DNA from: Chloroflexota bacterium
GTDB lineage: Bacteria; Chloroflexota; Anaerolineae; Caldilineales; Caldilineaceae
Assembly (NCBI GenBank): GCA_003577005.1
Contig: QEUW01000188.1
Span: 1-14,135, forward strand
Length of the DNA: 14,135 nucleotides
Direction: 5' to 3'
The translations under genes were made by a program, and so were the position numbers. Below the pieces are notes generated by a model. It did not search any database. It was not told where the DNA came from and was given only the letters and a program-made list of their open reading frames with translations. Below, piece by piece: positions 5,380-14,135 of the stretch. Position 1 is the stretch's first letter. Each line of letters begins with the position of its first letter.

Positions 5380-8300
5380 ATAGCCAGGCGCAGAGTTGCG
5401 CTGCCAGGATACGCAGGGTGGCGGGTTCCCTGCTCAGATCCGTCACTACAGTGGATTCCAGCTGGGCCAGCAACTGCCGTGCGCGACTGCGGCAGGCCTG
5501 CCAGGCAGCCGGGTGTTCCGCTACGAGCCCCAGCAGTTCGGACGCCTGCTGTTCCTGAACCTGCTCCTGTAGCATGAGACAGGCAACGTGATAAAACCCT
5601 GTCAGCAGCGCCGGCCAGAGCCCGTACGTTGTCGCCATCACCAGTGCCTCGCGCAGGTGCCGGCGGCTGGTGGAGAAGTCACCCTGTTGGTAGGCTGCCT
5701 CTGCCAGCGCACATAGATTATGGAGGATAACTCCTGGTGTGTCCAATTCGGCCGCGATGGTCAACCCTTCTTGGGCAAGGCTTTGCGCAGTCGCATATTC
5801 CTGCCGGGCATTGAGGATCAGCGCCAGAAAGCCGAGGCGGCTGGCAATGTGCAAGCGGTAGCCGATCTTGCGGAAAAGCGCCAAACTGCGCTCCACGAGT
5901 GTCTGCGCCTGGGCCAACCTCTCCCCGTCTTGTGCCCAGGCCACCAGACCCAGCCCGCCGAGCGACAGCGCGAGCCCACGCTCGTGACCGATCTGCTCAA
6001 AGATCGTCACTGCTGATTGGTAGTGATGTTCAGCACCATCGTATTCGCCGAGTGCAAAACAACCATCGCCCACGGCATCATGAGCCCAGGCCGTCCAGTC
6101 TGGTCGTTCGAGTTCCTGGCTGATCGCCAGGCTTTCAGCGGCCAACTGTTTGCCACTGGCGAATTCGCCGACTTCCATTGCCAGCGTTGCGAGCTCTTGC
6201 AACACATGAGCCACTCCGTAGCGATGGTTCAGCTGTTCGAAGATGGCGCGGCCTTCGGCAATTAAGGTTTGCGCCTGTGCGTACCGTCCCCGCCACCCGG
6301 CGAGCACGCCCAGGGAGGTCACCAGATAACCAATAGACCGCTGTTGATCGAGCTTCCGCGCCAGCGCCAGCGACTGTAGGTGATCGCGCTCGCAGGCATC
6401 GTAATCTCCTTGAAATTGATAAAAGAGGGCCCGTTGCGCCCTGAGCCGAAGCAGGGCATACTCATAGCGGGGATGGTCCTGTAGCGTGGCTGTCTGTTGC
6501 AGTTGAGTGAGCGCCTGCGTGAAGACCGCCTCGCCTTCGCGGTTGCGACAGCGTGTCCAGAAGAAGCGGTAAAGCGGGTCGACCGCCTGTTCAATCAGAT
6601 CCAGTTCACCGTTATTTAGCGCCCAATCCCAGGCCACGCGCACATTGTCGATCTCTTGGCCGACGGTCGCCAGGGCTTGCTGCTGCTGTTTGCTATAGAG
6701 CGTGCTATCGCTTGCGGCAAGAAATTGCAGATAGTAGCGGCAGTGGTCCGTGCGTGCGGCGATTTCGTCGGCCGGTCTTGCCGCCAGTTGTTCGGCAGCG
6801 AACTGGCGCAACAGCTCGTGCATCTGATACCGTCCGCTGGCCGTTGTCCGCACCAGGGCTTTCTCCACGAGCGCCGCCATCATTAGCAACGAAGCGCCCG
6901 CCACCGTTTCTGCCGCCCGCAGCGTAAAGCCACCGCGAAAGACCGACAGGCGCGCCAGCACCTGCCGTTGCTGCTCATCGAGCAGCATCCAACTTTGCGC
7001 TAGCACCGCACGCATACTGCGATGACGTTCGGGCAGGTTGCGATGGCGCGCCGTCAGGATCTCAAAGCCCCGTGCCAACTCAGCGGCCACGGCCTCGGCG
7101 CTCAGCGTGTGGAGCCAGGCCGCTGCCAGTTCGAGCGCAAGCGGCAGCCCATCGACCAGCCGGCAGATGCGCAACACTGCGTCTTGCTCCAGCGCCAGCG
7201 CAAAATCGGCGTGCGCCCGGTGCGCACACTGCTCAAAGAGGCGGACCGCATCATAGTGGTCAACCGGTTCGCGCCCTTCGTCACCTGCGGCGGGAAAGGA
7301 GAGACCGGCGATCACGTGAAACCACTCCTCGGCCAGGTTGAGCGCTTCGCGGGCAGTGACGAGCAGCTTCACATCCGGCCCAGCATCCAACAGTTGCTCG
7401 ATGGGTGCCGTATCGGGCAAGAGATGCTCGTAGTTGTCCAATAGCAGCAAGAGTCGCTTGTCGCGCAGGTAGACCAGCACCTCCTCGCCGGGCAACTTGT
7501 CGCCGGCAACGGTGAGCCCAAGCGCGGTGACGATAGCCGGTGCAACCTGTGCCGGCTGTTGGAGCGGCGCCAGGGGAACAAAATAGATACCATCGGGAAA
7601 GGAGGCGCCCCCTTGCTCTAACAACTGTTGCGCCACATGAATGGCGAGCCGCGTCTTGCCGCTGCCGCCCGGTCCAACCAGCGTGAGCAGCCGGCATGAA
7701 GGTTCCTGGAGCCGGTGACAGAGGTCGCTAACCTCTTGTTCGCGCCCAATAAACGGTGTCGATTGCGGGGGGAGATTGTGGCGTAGCGCGGGCGCGGAGG
7801 CGAGCAGGCGCGGCGCAGTGGGGACAGGCCCCCTTTGATCCTCTTCCCGTATGCGCGCTTGGGCTGTTTCCACTCGTGCAAAACGGCGTGTGCGGATTGC
7901 CTCGAAGAGGTCAGTGGTCGCCTCCTCGGGCGCCGCACCGAACTCCTCAGCGAGTAGGCGGGTACATTCCTGGTACTGGCGCAGCGCTGCGCCCAGTTGG
8001 TTCGCATGGGCATAGAGCTGCATCAACTCGCGGTGCGCCACTTCGTTGAACGGGTCGAGCGAGAGCCAACGCCGCGCCCGTTCGATAGCCAGATCGAACT
8101 TGCCGTCCATCCGGTAAGAGGTTGCCAACTGCTCCAGAGTACCGGCCAACATCTGGCGCAAGAAATCACGCTGGAAGAATTGCCAATCGTCAAAGGCTGG
8201 GCTATCGGGTAGCGTAAAACCGGCCAGAAAATCGTCGGTGTATAGCGCAGCTGCGGCTTCAAGCTGCTGAAGCGACAATGGATCGAGCAGAACTGGAACT

Positions 8301-8641
8301 GTGTCAGCCGGCGGGCAGGCCTGGCGCTGCTGCTGGAAGATCTCAGTATCCACCCACAGATCGAGTTCAGGGTTTAGCGTGAGCACATTGCCGGCAGTAG
8401 CCAGGACCTCGTCTTCCAGCGTCTCGTTGATCCGGTAGAGAATGCGGCGCAGGTTGCTGCGCGCCACGCCCTGACTGTCTTCCGGCCAGAGAAGGGTTGC
8501 CAGCGCATCCCGGCTATGGGGCTGTTTGGTAACCGCCAGGTAGATCACGAGGGCAAGCGCCTTGCGCAGACCGAGGTTGAGGGTGAGACTGGTACGCACC
8601 AGGCGCGGTGGACCGAACAGGTAAAGCTCCAACTGGGCCAT
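5378..8641 (-). CDS. AfsR/SARP-like transcriptional regulator: winged helix, BTAD, STAND ATPase, TPR repeats
   Basis: A 1087-residue multidomain regulator, probably cytoplasmic and ATP-controlled. Residues 1-95 fit an OmpR/SARP-like winged-helix DNA-binding domain (ELYLFGPPRLVR start, then SRDALATLLWPE and RSNLRRILYRI). Residues 100-250 fit a bacterial transcriptional activation domain of helical repeats. A STAND/NB-ARC ATPase follows: FIGREQE (297-303), Walker A GPGGSGKT (323-330), Walker B-like LLLLLDNYEHL (397-407), GLPLAL (498-503), and MHELLRQFA (607-615). The remainder, about 690 to the end, is rich in TPR-like helical pairs (for example QGDYDACERDHLQSLALARK) that would sense a ligand or partner. 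Start: ATG at 8641, with GGAGG 5 bases upstream and a good promoter behind it; longer in-frame starts overlap the divergent gene. Divergence from the molybdoenzyme suggests, but does not prove, that it regulates that gene. The stop falls in an inverted-repeat arm. Confidence 0.88.
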   Translation of the reverse strand: MAQLELYLFGPPRLVRTSLTLNLGLRKALALVIYLAVTKQPHSRDALATLLWPEDSQGVARSNLRRILYRINETLEDEVLATAGNVLTLNPELDLWVDTEIFQQQRQACPPADTVPVLLDPLSLQQLEAAAALYTDDFLAGFTLPDSPAFDDWQFFQRDFLRQMLAGTLEQLATSYRMDGKFDLAIERARRWLSLDPFNEVAHRELMQLYAHANQLGAALRQYQECTRLLAEEFGAAPEEATTDLFEAIRTRRFARVETAQARIREEDQRGPVPTAPRLLASAPALRHNLPPQSTPFIGREQEVSDLCHRLQEPSCRLLTLVGPGGSGKTRLAIHVAQQLLEQGGASFPDGIYFVPLAPLQQPAQVAPAIVTALGLTVAGDKLPGEEVLVYLRDKRLLLLLDNYEHLLPDTAPIEQLLDAGPDVKLLVTAREALNLAEEWFHVIAGLSFPAAGDEGREPVDHYDAVRLFEQCAHRAHADFALALEQDAVLRICRLVDGLPLALELAAAWLHTLSAEAVAAELARGFEILTARHRNLPERHRSMRAVLAQSWMLLDEQQRQVLARLSVFRGGFTLRAAETVAGASLLMMAALVEKALVRTTASGRYQMHELLRQFAAEQLAARPADEIAARTDHCRYYLQFLAASDSTLYSKQQQQALATVGQEIDNVRVAWDWALNNGELDLIEQAVDPLYRFFWTRCRNREGEAVFTQALTQLQQTATLQDHPRYEYALLRLRAQRALFYQFQGDYDACERDHLQSLALARKLDQQRSIGYLVTSLGVLAGWRGRYAQAQTLIAEGRAIFEQLNHRYGVAHVLQELATLAMEVGEFASGKQLAAESLAISQELERPDWTAWAHDAVGDGCFALGEYDGAEHHYQSAVTIFEQIGHERGLALSLGGLGLVAWAQDGERLAQAQTLVERSLALFRKIGYRLHIASRLGFLALILNARQEYATAQSLAQEGLTIAAELDTPGVILHNLCALAEAAYQQGDFSTSRRHLREALVMATTYGLWPALLTGFYHVACLMLQEQVQEQQASELLGLVAEHPAAWQACRSRARQLLAQLESTVVTDLSREPATLRILAAQLCAWL

Positions 8642-8682
8642 AACCCCCTCCGCTGTTGATGGGTCGTGTTCCGTATAGCGCG

Positions 8683-8711
8683 ATCCTAGCCGAAAGGGTC
8701 GGAATAGACAA
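8683..8711 (-). promoter_or_regulatory. promoter of the BTAD regulator gene
   Basis: On the minus strand TTGTCT (8711-8706), 17 bases, then TAGGAT (8688-8683); each box matches four of six consensus bases. The predicted transcript starts about 35 bases before the ATG at 8641. It points away from the molybdoenzyme promoter in the same gap. Confidence 0.6.
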
Positions 8712-8730
8712 CTTTTCCGATTGACCTGGC

Positions 8731-8760
8731 TTGCAGAGAAGTGGCGACTCTTGTTACACT
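8731..8760 (+). promoter_or_regulatory. promoter of the molybdopterin oxidoreductase gene
   Basis: TTGCAG (8731-8736), 18 bases, then the -10 box TACACT (8755-8760) preceded by TGT, an extended -10. A further TTGACC lies at 8721-8726. The predicted start is about 36 bases before the ATG at 8803. The two divergent -35 boxes are only about 20 bases apart, so one bound regulator could affect both genes. Confidence 0.5.
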
Positions 8761-8802
8761 GAGGTAAAGATCCGGGAAACCACAACAGACAAAGGAATTC
8801 CC

Positions 8803-11082
8803 ATGTCCAAACTCGTCCGCTATACCCATGATCCAGCAATTGCTATCGTCACCGGCGCCTGCCCCCATGATTGCCCCGACACCTGTAGCTGGCAGGTCGC
8901 CGTGGACCGCACCACAGGCCGCGCCCTGGACATCTGGGGCCTGGAGAACCACCCCATCACCCAGGGCAAACTCTGTGGCAAAGTAGATCGTTACCTAGAG
9001 CGCACGTATCACCGCGACCGGCTGACAACTCCGCTCAAGCGAATTGGACCCAAGGGCAGCGGGCAATTCGTCCCCGTCTCATGGGATGAGGCGCTGGCCG
9101 ACATTGCCGCCAACCTCAAGCGAATCATTGCGGACGATGGTGCAGAAGCGGTGCTCCCCTATTCCTACGCCGGCACGATGGGTCTGTTACAAGGTGAGGG
9201 GATGGCGGCTCGCTTCTTCAACCAGATGGGGGCCAGCTTTCTCGCCCGCACCATCTGCTCCGAGGCAGGGGGCGAGGGCTACAGCTACACCGTCGGCGCC
9301 AAAGAGGGCATGGCAATGGAAGATTACGCCCACGCCCGCCTCATCCTCATCTGGGGCAGCAACACACTGACAAGCAATCTCCACCTCTGGCCCTTTGTCC
9401 AGCAGGCGCGCAAGCGGGGAGGGCGGGTGATCGTCATCGACCCGGCCAACACTCGCACCGCCCAGGCGGCCGACGAATGGATCGCCATCCGCCCCGGCAC
9501 CGACGGGGCGCTCGCACTGGCGATGATGCACGTCATCATCGGCGAGGGACTGTACGATGCAGACTATGTGGAAAAACATACGGTCGGCTTTGCCGAATTG
9601 GCCGACCGGGTTCAGGAATGGACACCCGAACGGGCCGCTACCATTACCGGCATACCCGCCGGTCGCATCCGCCACCTGGCGTACGAATATGCCACGGTCC
9701 GCCCTGCTGCCATCCGCATCAACTATGGGATGCAGCGGCACTACGGTGGCGGGATGGCTGTGCGCACAGTGGCCTGTTTGCCGGCGCTGGTGGGCGCTTG
9801 GCGCGAGCAAGGCGGCGGCATCCAGTTGAGCAGCAGCGGCGCCTTCCGCCGGCTCAATGCCACATCGCTCTATCGCTACGACCTGCTCGACGGGCGCAGC
9901 CCGCGCACCATCAACATGAATCGCCTGGGTGACGCCCTCAGCCTGGACCCGGCGCGCCGCGCCCGGGCGCTCTATCATCCCCGCCCGGTCGATCCCATCC
10001 CCACTGTTGCGGACGCCGGCCCGCCAGTCAAAGCGCTCATCGTCTACAACTGCAACCCGGCCGCCGTCTGCCCCGACCAGAGCGCCGTCATCGAAGGTCT
10101 ACGCCGCGAGGATCTTTTCACGGTCGTGCTCGAACATTTCCAGACCGACACCGCCGATTACGCCGATTATGTGCTCCCCGCCACAACCCAGCTTGAGCAT
10201 TGGGACCTGCACCGGGCGTATGGGCATACCTATCTGTCGCTCAACCGCCCGGCGATTGCCCCAGTGGGCCAGAGCCTGCCCAACAGCGAGATCTTTCGCC
10301 GGCTGGCTGCGGCTATGGGCTACACTGATCCCTGTTTTCAGGAGGATGACGAAACCATTCTGCGCACGCTGGTCGAGCGGCAGAATCATGCCACCTACCA
10401 GGGCATCACCTGGGAGCGGCTGTTACAAGACGGTTTCGCCCGGCTCAACCTGCCGGACCCGTACCTGCCCTTTGCCGAGGGCAACTTCCCCACGCCCAGC
10501 GGCAAATGCGAATTCTACAGCGAGAAGATGGCGCGCGATGGCTATGATCCGCTGCCGGCGTATGTTCCGCCCAAGTGGCAAGCGGCAGAGACTGGAGGCT
10601 GGAGACGAGAGACGGGAGACTTTTCTTCTCCAGTCCCCAGCCTCCAGCCTCTGGTATGTATCTCTCCGCCAGCACACTCGTTTCTCAACTCGTCGTTTGC
10701 CAACGTGGATCGCTTTCTCCGCCGCGAAGAGCAGCCGGTCGTGCGGATTCACCCGCAGGACGCAACCCCGCGCCAGATCTGTGATGGCGACCGGGTGCGA
10801 GTCTGGAATGAACGAGGAAGCGTTCTGCTAGCCGCCGAAGTAACCGGGGACATTATCCCCGGCACTGTGCTGGCGCCGGGTATTTGGTGGCTCAAGCAGA
10901 GCCCCGACGGCCGCAACATCAACCAGATCACCCCGCAGGATGAGACCGATATGGGCGCCTCGGCCATGTTCTACGATACGCGGGCGTGGGTGGAAGTTGT
11001 GGAAAGAGCCGATCAGGCAAGCGACAGTCGCACATTCGCTGCTGTGCGGTCAGATGCAGCGTTGCCAGTGGCTGCTGATTAA
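8803..11082 (+). CDS. molybdopterin (bis-MGD) oxidoreductase, DMSO-reductase/BisC family, cytoplasmic
   Basis: A 759-residue enzyme of the DMSO-reductase superfamily; the electron donor and substrate are not identifiable. C20-x3-C24-x3-C28-x29-C58 ([13 protein letters not shown] and GKLCGKV) fits a [4Fe-4S] ligand set. [17 protein letters not shown] places C152 where NapA-type enzymes have the molybdenum-ligating cysteine. LILIWGSN and [12 protein letters not shown] mark the nucleotide-binding folds, and the C-terminal MGD-binding domain begins near [14 protein letters not shown] (616-629). There is no twin-arginine signal, so it should stay in the cytoplasm, and no Fe-S or membrane subunit gene adjoins it. 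Start: ATG at 8803 with AAAGGA 6 bases upstream; the longer frame begins at the -35 box. Oddity: residues 596-617 are encoded by a palindromic element inserted in frame. A tail of about 30 residues after the conserved WVEV runs into the convergent gene. Confidence 0.88.
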   Translation: MSKLVRYTHDPAIAIVTGACPHDCPDTCSWQVAVDRTTGRALDIWGLENHPITQGKLCGKVDRYLERTYHRDRLTTPLKRIGPKGSGQFVPVSWDEALADIAANLKRIIADDGAEAVLPYSYAGTMGLLQGEGMAARFFNQMGASFLARTICSEAGGEGYSYTVGAKEGMAMEDYAHARLILIWGSNTLTSNLHLWPFVQQARKRGGRVIVIDPANTRTAQAADEWIAIRPGTDGALALAMMHVIIGEGLYDADYVEKHTVGFAELADRVQEWTPERAATITGIPAGRIRHLAYEYATVRPAAIRINYGMQRHYGGGMAVRTVACLPALVGAWREQGGGIQLSSSGAFRRLNATSLYRYDLLDGRSPRTINMNRLGDALSLDPARRARALYHPRPVDPIPTVADAGPPVKALIVYNCNPAAVCPDQSAVIEGLRREDLFTVVLEHFQTDTADYADYVLPATTQLEHWDLHRAYGHTYLSLNRPAIAPVGQSLPNSEIFRRLAAAMGYTDPCFQEDDETILRTLVERQNHATYQGITWERLLQDGFARLNLPDPYLPFAEGNFPTPSGKCEFYSEKMARDGYDPLPAYVPPKWQAAETGGWRRETGDFSSPVPSLQPLVCISPPAHSFLNSSFANVDRFLRREEQPVVRIHPQDATPRQICDGDRVRVWNERGSVLLAAEVTGDIIPGTVLAPGIWWLKQSPDGRNINQITPQDETDMGASAMFYDTRAWVEVVERADQASDSRTFAAVRSDAALPVAAD
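10586..10653. repeat. palindromic element inside the molybdoenzyme coding sequence
   Basis: Left arm 10586-10606 and right arm 10633-10653 are inverted copies matching at 19 of 21 bases, built on CTGGAGGCTGG. Between them GAGAC motifs recur and a T-rich centre follows. Composition is unlike the flanking codons. It is translated in frame as residues 596-617 ([18 protein letters not shown] core), between VPPKWQAA and the conserved [10 protein letters not shown]. It resembles short intergenic repeats that have invaded genes. Confidence 0.75.
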
Positions 11083-13160
11083 CTCATCTCTGAGACCGCT
11101 GCAGCCAGCTCCGGCAGGTCGATCAACGGTTCGTGCAGCCCGTCGAGCGGGATGTGGCAGCGGATGGCGTGACCGGTGGGCGAAAGCTGCCAGGGAGGGG
11201 TCTCTTCGTCGCAGATCGACCCGAGGCGACGCGGGCAGCGCTGCTGGAACGGGCAGCCCCGTGGTGGCGGCGCGGCGATGGGCAAATCTTTGTCCAGCAG
11301 CCGGGCGCGTTTGCCGGGGATGGGTTCGGGCACTGCCGCCAGCAATGTCTCGGTGTATGGGTGAAACGGTGGCGTATAGACCTGCGTCACCGTCCCGACC
11401 TCGCACAGCCGCCCTTGATAGAGCACGGCCACCCGGTCGGCGATAGCGCGCACCACGGCCAGATCGTGGGCGATAAAAAGATAGGTGACGCCGCGCTCCC
11501 GCTGCAAATTGGACAACAATTCCAGCACCGCCGCCTGCACCGAGACATCCAGCGCCGAGACCACTTCATCGCACAAGACCAGGTCTGGCTCGGCGGCAAA
11601 GGCGCGCGCGATGGCGACACGCTGTTTCTCCCCACCCGACAGTTGACCTGGGTAACGCTCCAGATAGTGGGCACCCAGTCGCATCCGTTCGAGCAGGGCC
11701 ACCGCCCGTGCCCGCCGCTCGGCGCGCGGCAGACCAAAGAAGAGCCACAATGGGCGCTCGACGATCTGGCTCACCGTCTGGCGTGGGTTGAGCGACGCAT
11801 CCGGGTTTTGGAAGATGATCTGGATCGCCCGGCGCAACTCCGGCGAGCGCCGTTCGACCGGCGGTGTGAGGTCGCTTTCTCCCAGGCGCGACTGGCCCGA
11901 CAGTTTGGGTTGCAGTCCGGCCACAGTGCGCGCCAGAGTGGATTTGCCGCTGCCGCTCTCGCCCACGAGCGCAAGCGTCTCCCCGCGCTGGATGGTCAAC
12001 GTGATGTCGCTCACGGTGGCCGGCGGTTCGGGCTGGCCGCGCAACTTGCGCCAAAGAGCGCCCAGACCGGTACGGGCATAGGTGATGCTGACACCGTCCA
12101 GAAGAATCAGCGGCGATTGCATCGCGCCAGGGCCGGCGCCGTTGCGCTCCACCCGCACCTGGCGCACCGGCTCGGTTGCCACCACGCGCGGCCAGTAATG
12201 GCAACGCACCTGGTGCGGCTCCAGGCTCCCCCCGGCGGTTTCCAGTGGGGGTGCGACGGCCGTGCAGCGCTCATCGGCAAAGGCGCAGCGCGGTGCAAAA
12301 CTACAACCGCTGATCTGTTCGCTGGGCGCAGGTGGTTGGCCCGGCAGGGCCTGGGGCAATCCACCCTCGCTCAAACGGGGCACCGAAGCCAGTAAGCCAC
12401 GCGTATACGGGTGGTGCGGCTGCGCAAAGAGCGTGACTGCCGCGCCCGTTTCGACAATCTCCCCCGCGTACATGACGGCCAGCCGGTCGCTTACCCGTGC
12501 GATCACACCCAGATCGTGGCTGACATAGACCATAGCCACATTGCTGTGGGTGCGGATCTCCTCCAACAAGTCGAGGATGTGCGCCTGCGTGGTGACATCC
12601 AGACCCGTAGTCGGTTCATCGAGCACCAGCAGGTCGGGTTCGCCGGCCAGGGCCATGGCGATCGCCACCCGCTGTTGCTGGCCGCCGGAGAGCTCGTGCG
12701 GGTAGCGTTGTGCCATCGCCGCCGGGTTGGGCAGGCGTACCTGGCCGAGCAGATCAACCGCCACGGCGTGCGCCTGCGCCTGGTCCAGGTGATGGTGGAC
12801 GGTCAGCGACTCGACGATCTGTGCGCCGATGCGCATGGTCGGCGTCAACGACTGGCCGGCATTCTGGGGCACCAGCGCGATCTGCCCGCCCCGCACTTCT
12901 TGTAGCGCATCCGCCGGGAGCGCAAAGAGGTCCTGGCCGCCAAAGCGAACCGTCCCGCCCAGTACACGGCTGCCCTCGCGCAGATAACCGAGCAGGGCCA
13001 GCGCCAATGTGCTCTTGCCGCACCCCGATTCGCCCACCAACCCCAGCGTCTGGCCGCGTTCGATGGTCAGAGTGACATTGCGCACCACCTGGTTGACCCG
13101 GCCCGACCGCCCGGTATAGCCGATGGTCAGACCATCTACTCGCAACAAGGGCTGGCTCAT
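11079..13160 (-). CDS. fused oligopeptide/dipeptide ABC transporter ATPase (DppD-DppF type)
   Basis: A 693-residue protein carrying both nucleotide-binding domains of a peptide-type importer. Domain 1: Walker A GESGCGKS (43-50), signature LSGGQ (157-161), Walker B LLVLDEP (177-183), H-loop His215. Domain 2: Walker A GESGSGKS (400-407), signature LSGGE (507-511), Walker B LVLCDE (527-532), His565. Each domain ends in the Opp/Dpp C-terminal cysteine region: C286, C292, C299, C320, and C636, C642, C650, C668, a pattern that binds an Fe-S cluster in some homologues. OppD and OppF are usually separate proteins; fusions are also known in other phyla. Start: ATG at 13160 overlaps the permease stop as ATGA (GGAG 9 bases upstream), indicating coupled translation. 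The stop overlaps that of the convergent molybdoenzyme gene. Substrate may be peptides, nickel or other solutes; no binding protein is in view. Confidence 0.93.
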   Translation of the reverse strand: MSQPLLRVDGLTIGYTGRSGRVNQVVRNVTLTIERGQTLGLVGESGCGKSTLALALLGYLREGSRVLGGTVRFGGQDLFALPADALQEVRGGQIALVPQNAGQSLTPTMRIGAQIVESLTVHHHLDQAQAHAVAVDLLGQVRLPNPAAMAQRYPHELSGGQQQRVAIAMALAGEPDLLVLDEPTTGLDVTTQAHILDLLEEIRTHSNVAMVYVSHDLGVIARVSDRLAVMYAGEIVETGAAVTLFAQPHHPYTRGLLASVPRLSEGGLPQALPGQPPAPSEQISGCSFAPRCAFADERCTAVAPPLETAGGSLEPHQVRCHYWPRVVATEPVRQVRVERNGAGPGAMQSPLILLDGVSITYARTGLGALWRKLRGQPEPPATVSDITLTIQRGETLALVGESGSGKSTLARTVAGLQPKLSGQSRLGESDLTPPVERRSPELRRAIQIIFQNPDASLNPRQTVSQIVERPLWLFFGLPRAERRARAVALLERMRLGAHYLERYPGQLSGGEKQRVAIARAFAAEPDLVLCDEVVSALDVSVQAAVLELLSNLQRERGVTYLFIAHDLAVVRAIADRVAVLYQGRLCEVGTVTQVYTPPFHPYTETLLAAVPEPIPGKRARLLDKDLPIAAPPPRGCPFQQRCPRRLGSICDEETPPWQLSPTGHAIRCHIPLDGLHEPLIDLPELAAAVSEMS

Positions 13161-14059
13161 AACGGCGCTCCGCGACTGCGGTCCAGACCGACGGCCTTGG
13201 CAATGCCGTCGGCCACCAGGTTGAGACCGACCACCAGCGTGCTGATCGCCAGAATCGGGAAGAGGATGCCCCAGGGCGCAAACGCCAGACTCTGCCGGTT
13301 TTCGTTGACCATCAAACCCCAGTCGGGCGTGGGCGGGTTGACGCCGAAGCCGAGAAAGGAGAGACCGCTGATCGCCAGCACCATCCACGACGCGCGCATC
13401 GCAAACTCGACCAGCAGCACATCAAGGACATTGGGCCACAGCTCGCGCATAACCACCGCCAGCACGCTTTCGCCGCGGGCGCGCGCGGCGGTGATAAAGT
13501 CACGCGGGATAAACTCCTGGGCTGCGGCGCGCGCCACGCGGATCACACCCGGCGTATACGAGATCACCAGCGCCAGCAGGAGCATCCGGTAGCCGGAGCC
13601 AAGCGTGGTCACGATGACCAGCAGCAAGAGCAAGCCGGGGATCGAGATATAGGCGTCTACGATACGCATGAAAACTTCATCGACCATACCGCCCATGTAG
13701 GCAAGCAGAACACCGATCAACCCGCCCAGAAAGACGGCAACAGTAGCGCTACTGAGCGCCAGCGCCAGGGCAACGCGACCGCCCAAGAGCGTGCGCGTCA
13801 GGACATCGCGGCCATAGCGGTCGGCGCCAAAGGGATGGGCAGCCGAGGGGGGGCTAAAGGCCTGGCTCGGCTCCATCGCCGTTGGCGAATAGGGAACCAA
13901 TAGCGGCGACGCCAGCGCAATGACGAAGTGAACCAACAAGATAGTCAAACCGATCATTGCCGGAGTCGAGCGCCGCAAATTTCGCCAGACCTGGGCAAAT
14001 TGTGACGCTCCGGGGGCACCCGCTGTTGCAATCGGCTGTGTTGTCGTTGTGGCCGCCAT
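13157..14059 (-). CDS. peptide-type ABC transporter permease (DppC family)
   Basis: A 300-residue inner-membrane permease. A cytoplasmic N-terminus rich in Ala and Thr is followed by a first membrane helix (about 36-57), the DppC hallmark HPFGADRYGRDVLTR (75-89), and membrane segments near 95-121, 130-152, 157-175, 215-237 and 266-288. The EAA loop that docks on the ATPase is FIPRDFITAARARGESVLA (183-201), with ELWPN at 206-210. Start: ATG at 14059 is preceded by AGGAG about 12 bases upstream, a slightly long spacing; TTG at 14083 would overlap the upstream permease stop and has no better site. It sits 20 bases after the DppB-like gene and overlaps the ATPase gene by 4 bases, so the three form one operon. 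Confidence 0.92.
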   Translation of the reverse strand: MAATTTTQPIATAGAPGASQFAQVWRNLRRSTPAMIGLTILLVHFVIALASPLLVPYSPTAMEPSQAFSPPSAAHPFGADRYGRDVLTRTLLGGRVALALALSSATVAVFLGGLIGVLLAYMGGMVDEVFMRIVDAYISIPGLLLLLVIVTTLGSGYRMLLLALVISYTPGVIRVARAAAQEFIPRDFITAARARGESVLAVVMRELWPNVLDVLLVEFAMRASWMVLAISGLSFLGFGVNPPTPDWGLMVNENRQSLAFAPWGILFPILAISTLVVGLNLVADGIAKAVGLDRSRGAPL

Positions 14060-14079
14060 AGGGGTAATTGCTCTCCTGA

Positions 14080-14135
14080 TCAACGGGTCATGGTGCGCAG
14101 GCGCGGGTTGAGCGCCAGCGACAACAGGTCGGCGC
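14080..14135 (-). CDS. C-terminal end of a peptide-type ABC permease (DppB family), partial
   Basis: The last 17 codons before a TGA at 14082-14080 read ADLLSLALNPRLRTMTR. DppB/OppB permeases end in a (V/A)DLLY..L(D/N)PR(I/L)R pattern, and a DppB gene is expected directly upstream of DppC. The rest lies beyond the window edge. The fragment is short, so the call leans on both motif and operon order. Confidence 0.75.
   Translation of the reverse strand, partial: ADLLSLALNPRLRTMTR

Noticed and set aside
8642..8839. Longer start for the BTAD regulator (66 extra residues)
   Set aside because: The extension covers both divergent promoters and the start of the neighbouring gene; ATG at 8641 has a strong ribosome binding site and begins the conserved domain.
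9187..9978. 263-residue minus-strand frame inside the molybdoenzyme
   Set aside because: Antisense shadow; no domain, and the sense strand carries conserved family sequence throughout.
11133..12395. 420-residue plus-strand frame opposite the ABC ATPase
   Set aside because: Antisense shadow of a gene with complete ATPase motifs; the composition is low-information and rich in Arg, Gly, Ala and Gln.
13161..13388. 76-residue N-terminal extension of the ABC ATPase
   Set aside because: It overlaps the permease coding region in another frame; ATG at 13160 has the ATGA coupling typical of this operon type and starts the domain directly.

Overview
The window looks like a GC-rich chromosomal segment from a bacterium of the Chloroflexota (Caldilinea/Anaerolineae or Roseiflexus-like). 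This is inferred from the gene set: a large winged-helix/BTAD/ATPase/TPR regulator, a GSI-alpha plus GSI-beta-like glutamine synthetase pair, an antitoxin with PIN remnant, a cytoplasmic BisC-type molybdoenzyme, and several palindromic intergenic repeats. No rRNA, phage or transposase gene is visible, so the phylum call rests on protein resemblance recalled from memory.

Layout. Positions 1-715 (minus) hold larE, for the sulfur-transfer enzyme of nickel-pincer cofactor synthesis; it is cut by an exact 73-bp tandem duplication that shifts the frame. After an imperfect 124-bp palindrome comes a compact minus-strand cluster: a small antitoxin-like protein (1470-1793), a 47-residue remnant of a PIN toxin (1340-1483) and a VOC/glyoxalase-fold protein (957-1343), linked by overlapping start and stop codons. 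Next are two different glutamine synthetases in tandem, both minus: a GSI-alpha type (2042-3388) with its own strong promoter and terminator, and a GSI-beta-like type (3577-4992) in which the usual adenylylation tyrosine is phenylalanine. A gene-free stretch (4993-5377) carries promoter-like and dyad signals and an IS-end-like inverted repeat.

Positions 5378-8641 (minus) encode a 1087-residue BTAD/STAND/TPR regulator. It is divergent from a 759-residue molybdopterin oxidoreductase (8803-11082, plus), with back-to-back sigma-70-like promoters in a 161-bp gap. The oxidoreductase gene contains an in-frame palindromic element that adds about 22 residues at a domain boundary. Its stop codon overlaps, tail to tail, that of an oligopeptide/dipeptide-type ABC transporter operon on the minus strand. 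That operon is the end of a DppB-like permease, a DppC-like permease and a fused DppD-DppF ATPase.

Functional picture: ammonium assimilation by two GS isozymes, peptide (or related solute) uptake, and a molybdenum redox enzyme probably linked to a large signal-integrating regulator. The most unusual features are the sequence insertions and duplications: the frame-breaking duplication in larE, the palindrome translated inside the molybdoenzyme, the truncated toxin, and repeat elements that coincide with gene stop codons.
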